Origin: Streptomyces cinnabarinus
Lineage (GTDB): Bacteria > Actinomycetota > Actinomycetes > Streptomycetales > Streptomycetaceae
Reading direction: 5' to 3'
DNA length: 64,000 bases
Assembly: GCF_027270315.1 (NCBI RefSeq)
Contig: NZ_CP114413.1
Span: forward strand, 6,944,001 to 7,008,000
Shown: piece after piece, positions 63,544 through 64,000 of the stretch
Layout of the letters: each line of letters begins with the position of its first letter
Position numbering within the stretch: position 1 is the stretch's first letter
Translations under genes and position numbers: made by a program
The notes under the pieces: model-generated
What the model was told of the DNA's origin: nothing
The model's database searches: none
What the model saw: only the letters and a program-made list of their open reading frames with translations

Positions 63544-64000
63544 TCACAGATGCAGTCCGCACTCGGTCTTGGCGCGGCCCGCCCAGCGGCCGGCGCGCGC
63601 GTCCTCGCCCTCCAGGACACGCCGGGTGCAGGGGGCGCAGCCGACGGAGGCGTAGCCGTCCATCAGCAGCGGGTTGGTGAGGACGCCGTGCTCGGTGACA
63701 TAGGCGTCCACGTCCTCCTGGGTCCACTTGGCGATCGGCGAGATCTTGACCTTCTGCCGCTTCTCGTCCCAGCCGACGACCGGGGTGTTCGCCCGGGTCG
63801 GGGACTCGTCGCGGCGCAGGCCCGTCGCCCACGCCCGGTAGCCCGTGAGGCCCTGCTCCAGCGGCTGGACCTTGCGCAGCTTGCAGCACAGGTCCGGATC
63901 GCGGTCGTGCAGCCGGGGGCCGTACTCCGCGTCCTGCTCGGCGACCGACTGACGCGGGGTGAGCGTGATGACGTTGACGTCCATCACCGCCTCTACCGCA
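63544..64000 (-). CDS. cysH: APS/PAPS reductase, C-terminal part (runs off window)
   Basis: The frame is open through 64000, so the N-terminal part is outside. Visible residues start with AVEAVMDVNVITLTPRQSVAEQDAEYGPRLHDRDPD; the ATG and GTG near 63985 are internal. The paired Cys in CCKLRKVQPL and the later CAPC motif are the four ligands of a [4Fe-4S] cluster, typical of APS reductases rather than the cluster-free PAPS reductases. The C terminus KTECGLH holds the redox Cys that attacks the sulfonate. It is the first gene of the sulfur operon visible here; sulfite reductase is expected just beyond the right edge. Confidence 0.93.
   Translation of the reverse strand, partial: AVEAVMDVNVITLTPRQSVAEQDAEYGPRLHDRDPDLCCKLRKVQPLEQGLTGYRAWATGLRRDESPTRANTPVVGWDEKRQKVKISPIAKWTQEDVDAYVTEHGVLTNPLLMDGYASVGCAPCTRRVLEGEDARAGRWAGRAKTECGLHL

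Noticed and set aside
1..64000. tRNA, rRNA or CRISPR arrays
   Set aside because: No T-loop-like tRNA segments, rRNA stretches or regularly spaced repeats were found on reading the window.

Overview
The window is very GC-rich with strong third-position GC bias, frequent GTG starts and GGAGG-type ribosome binding sites. It encodes geosmin synthase, a gamma-butyrolactone (A-factor type) signalling locus, a subtilisin-inhibitor-like protein and a macrolide glycosyltransferase. Together these point to a Streptomyces chromosome, probably near an arm, where accessory and core metabolic genes mix. All calls come from reading translations and DNA by eye; no database search was run.

Layout. 1-2739: a gamma-butyrolactone signalling locus with an NmrA-like oxidoreductase (cut by the window edge), two ArpA/ScbR-type TetR regulators flanking an AfsA-type synthase, and ARE-like operators in both promoters. 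2778-10739: a DUF89 phosphatase, a P450/hydrolase pair, geosmin synthase (geoA), an unrecognised protein and a degenerate glutamine amidotransferase. 10827-15394: LysR regulator, PDZ membrane protein, LysE exporter, M24 peptidase and a kinase-fold protein lacking the catalytic Asp. 15402-26020: trehalose from glycogen (treZ, treY, glgX), interrupted by an FHA protein and an M14 peptidase / protease inhibitor / M14 peptidase group. 26201-34608: secreted proteins including a compact copper amine oxidase-like protein, a HEPN protein, an exonuclease, a SUKH protein, YbaK, a DMT exporter with a divergent LysR, and a phosphotransferase. 34780-37798: a sugar ABC importer without its own ATPase.

37809-42442 is a macrolide/lincosamide resistance locus: an Erm-type 23S rRNA methyltransferase behind a leader peptide and two competing RNA helices, a macrolide glycosyltransferase with its own operator-bearing, apparently leaderless promoter, a strong terminator, and a convergent MMPL transporter. 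A 124-bp MITE-like element lies at 42769-42892.

44534-56934 is the most unusual region. Two plus-strand proteins share a 14-residue motif. Facing them is an eight-gene minus-strand operon: beta-domain protein, two zinc-ribbon GTPases, a GAP1-like protein, a 39-residue membrane protein, VWA protein, PP2C phosphatase and Ser/Thr kinase. It resembles an NTP-dependent biological-conflict (defence or self/non-self) system.

57033-64000 is a sulfur assimilation operon: cysH (cut by the window edge), cysC, cysD, cysN, a sulfonate-type ABC importer and a sirohydrochlorin chelatase that would supply siroheme for sulfite reductase.
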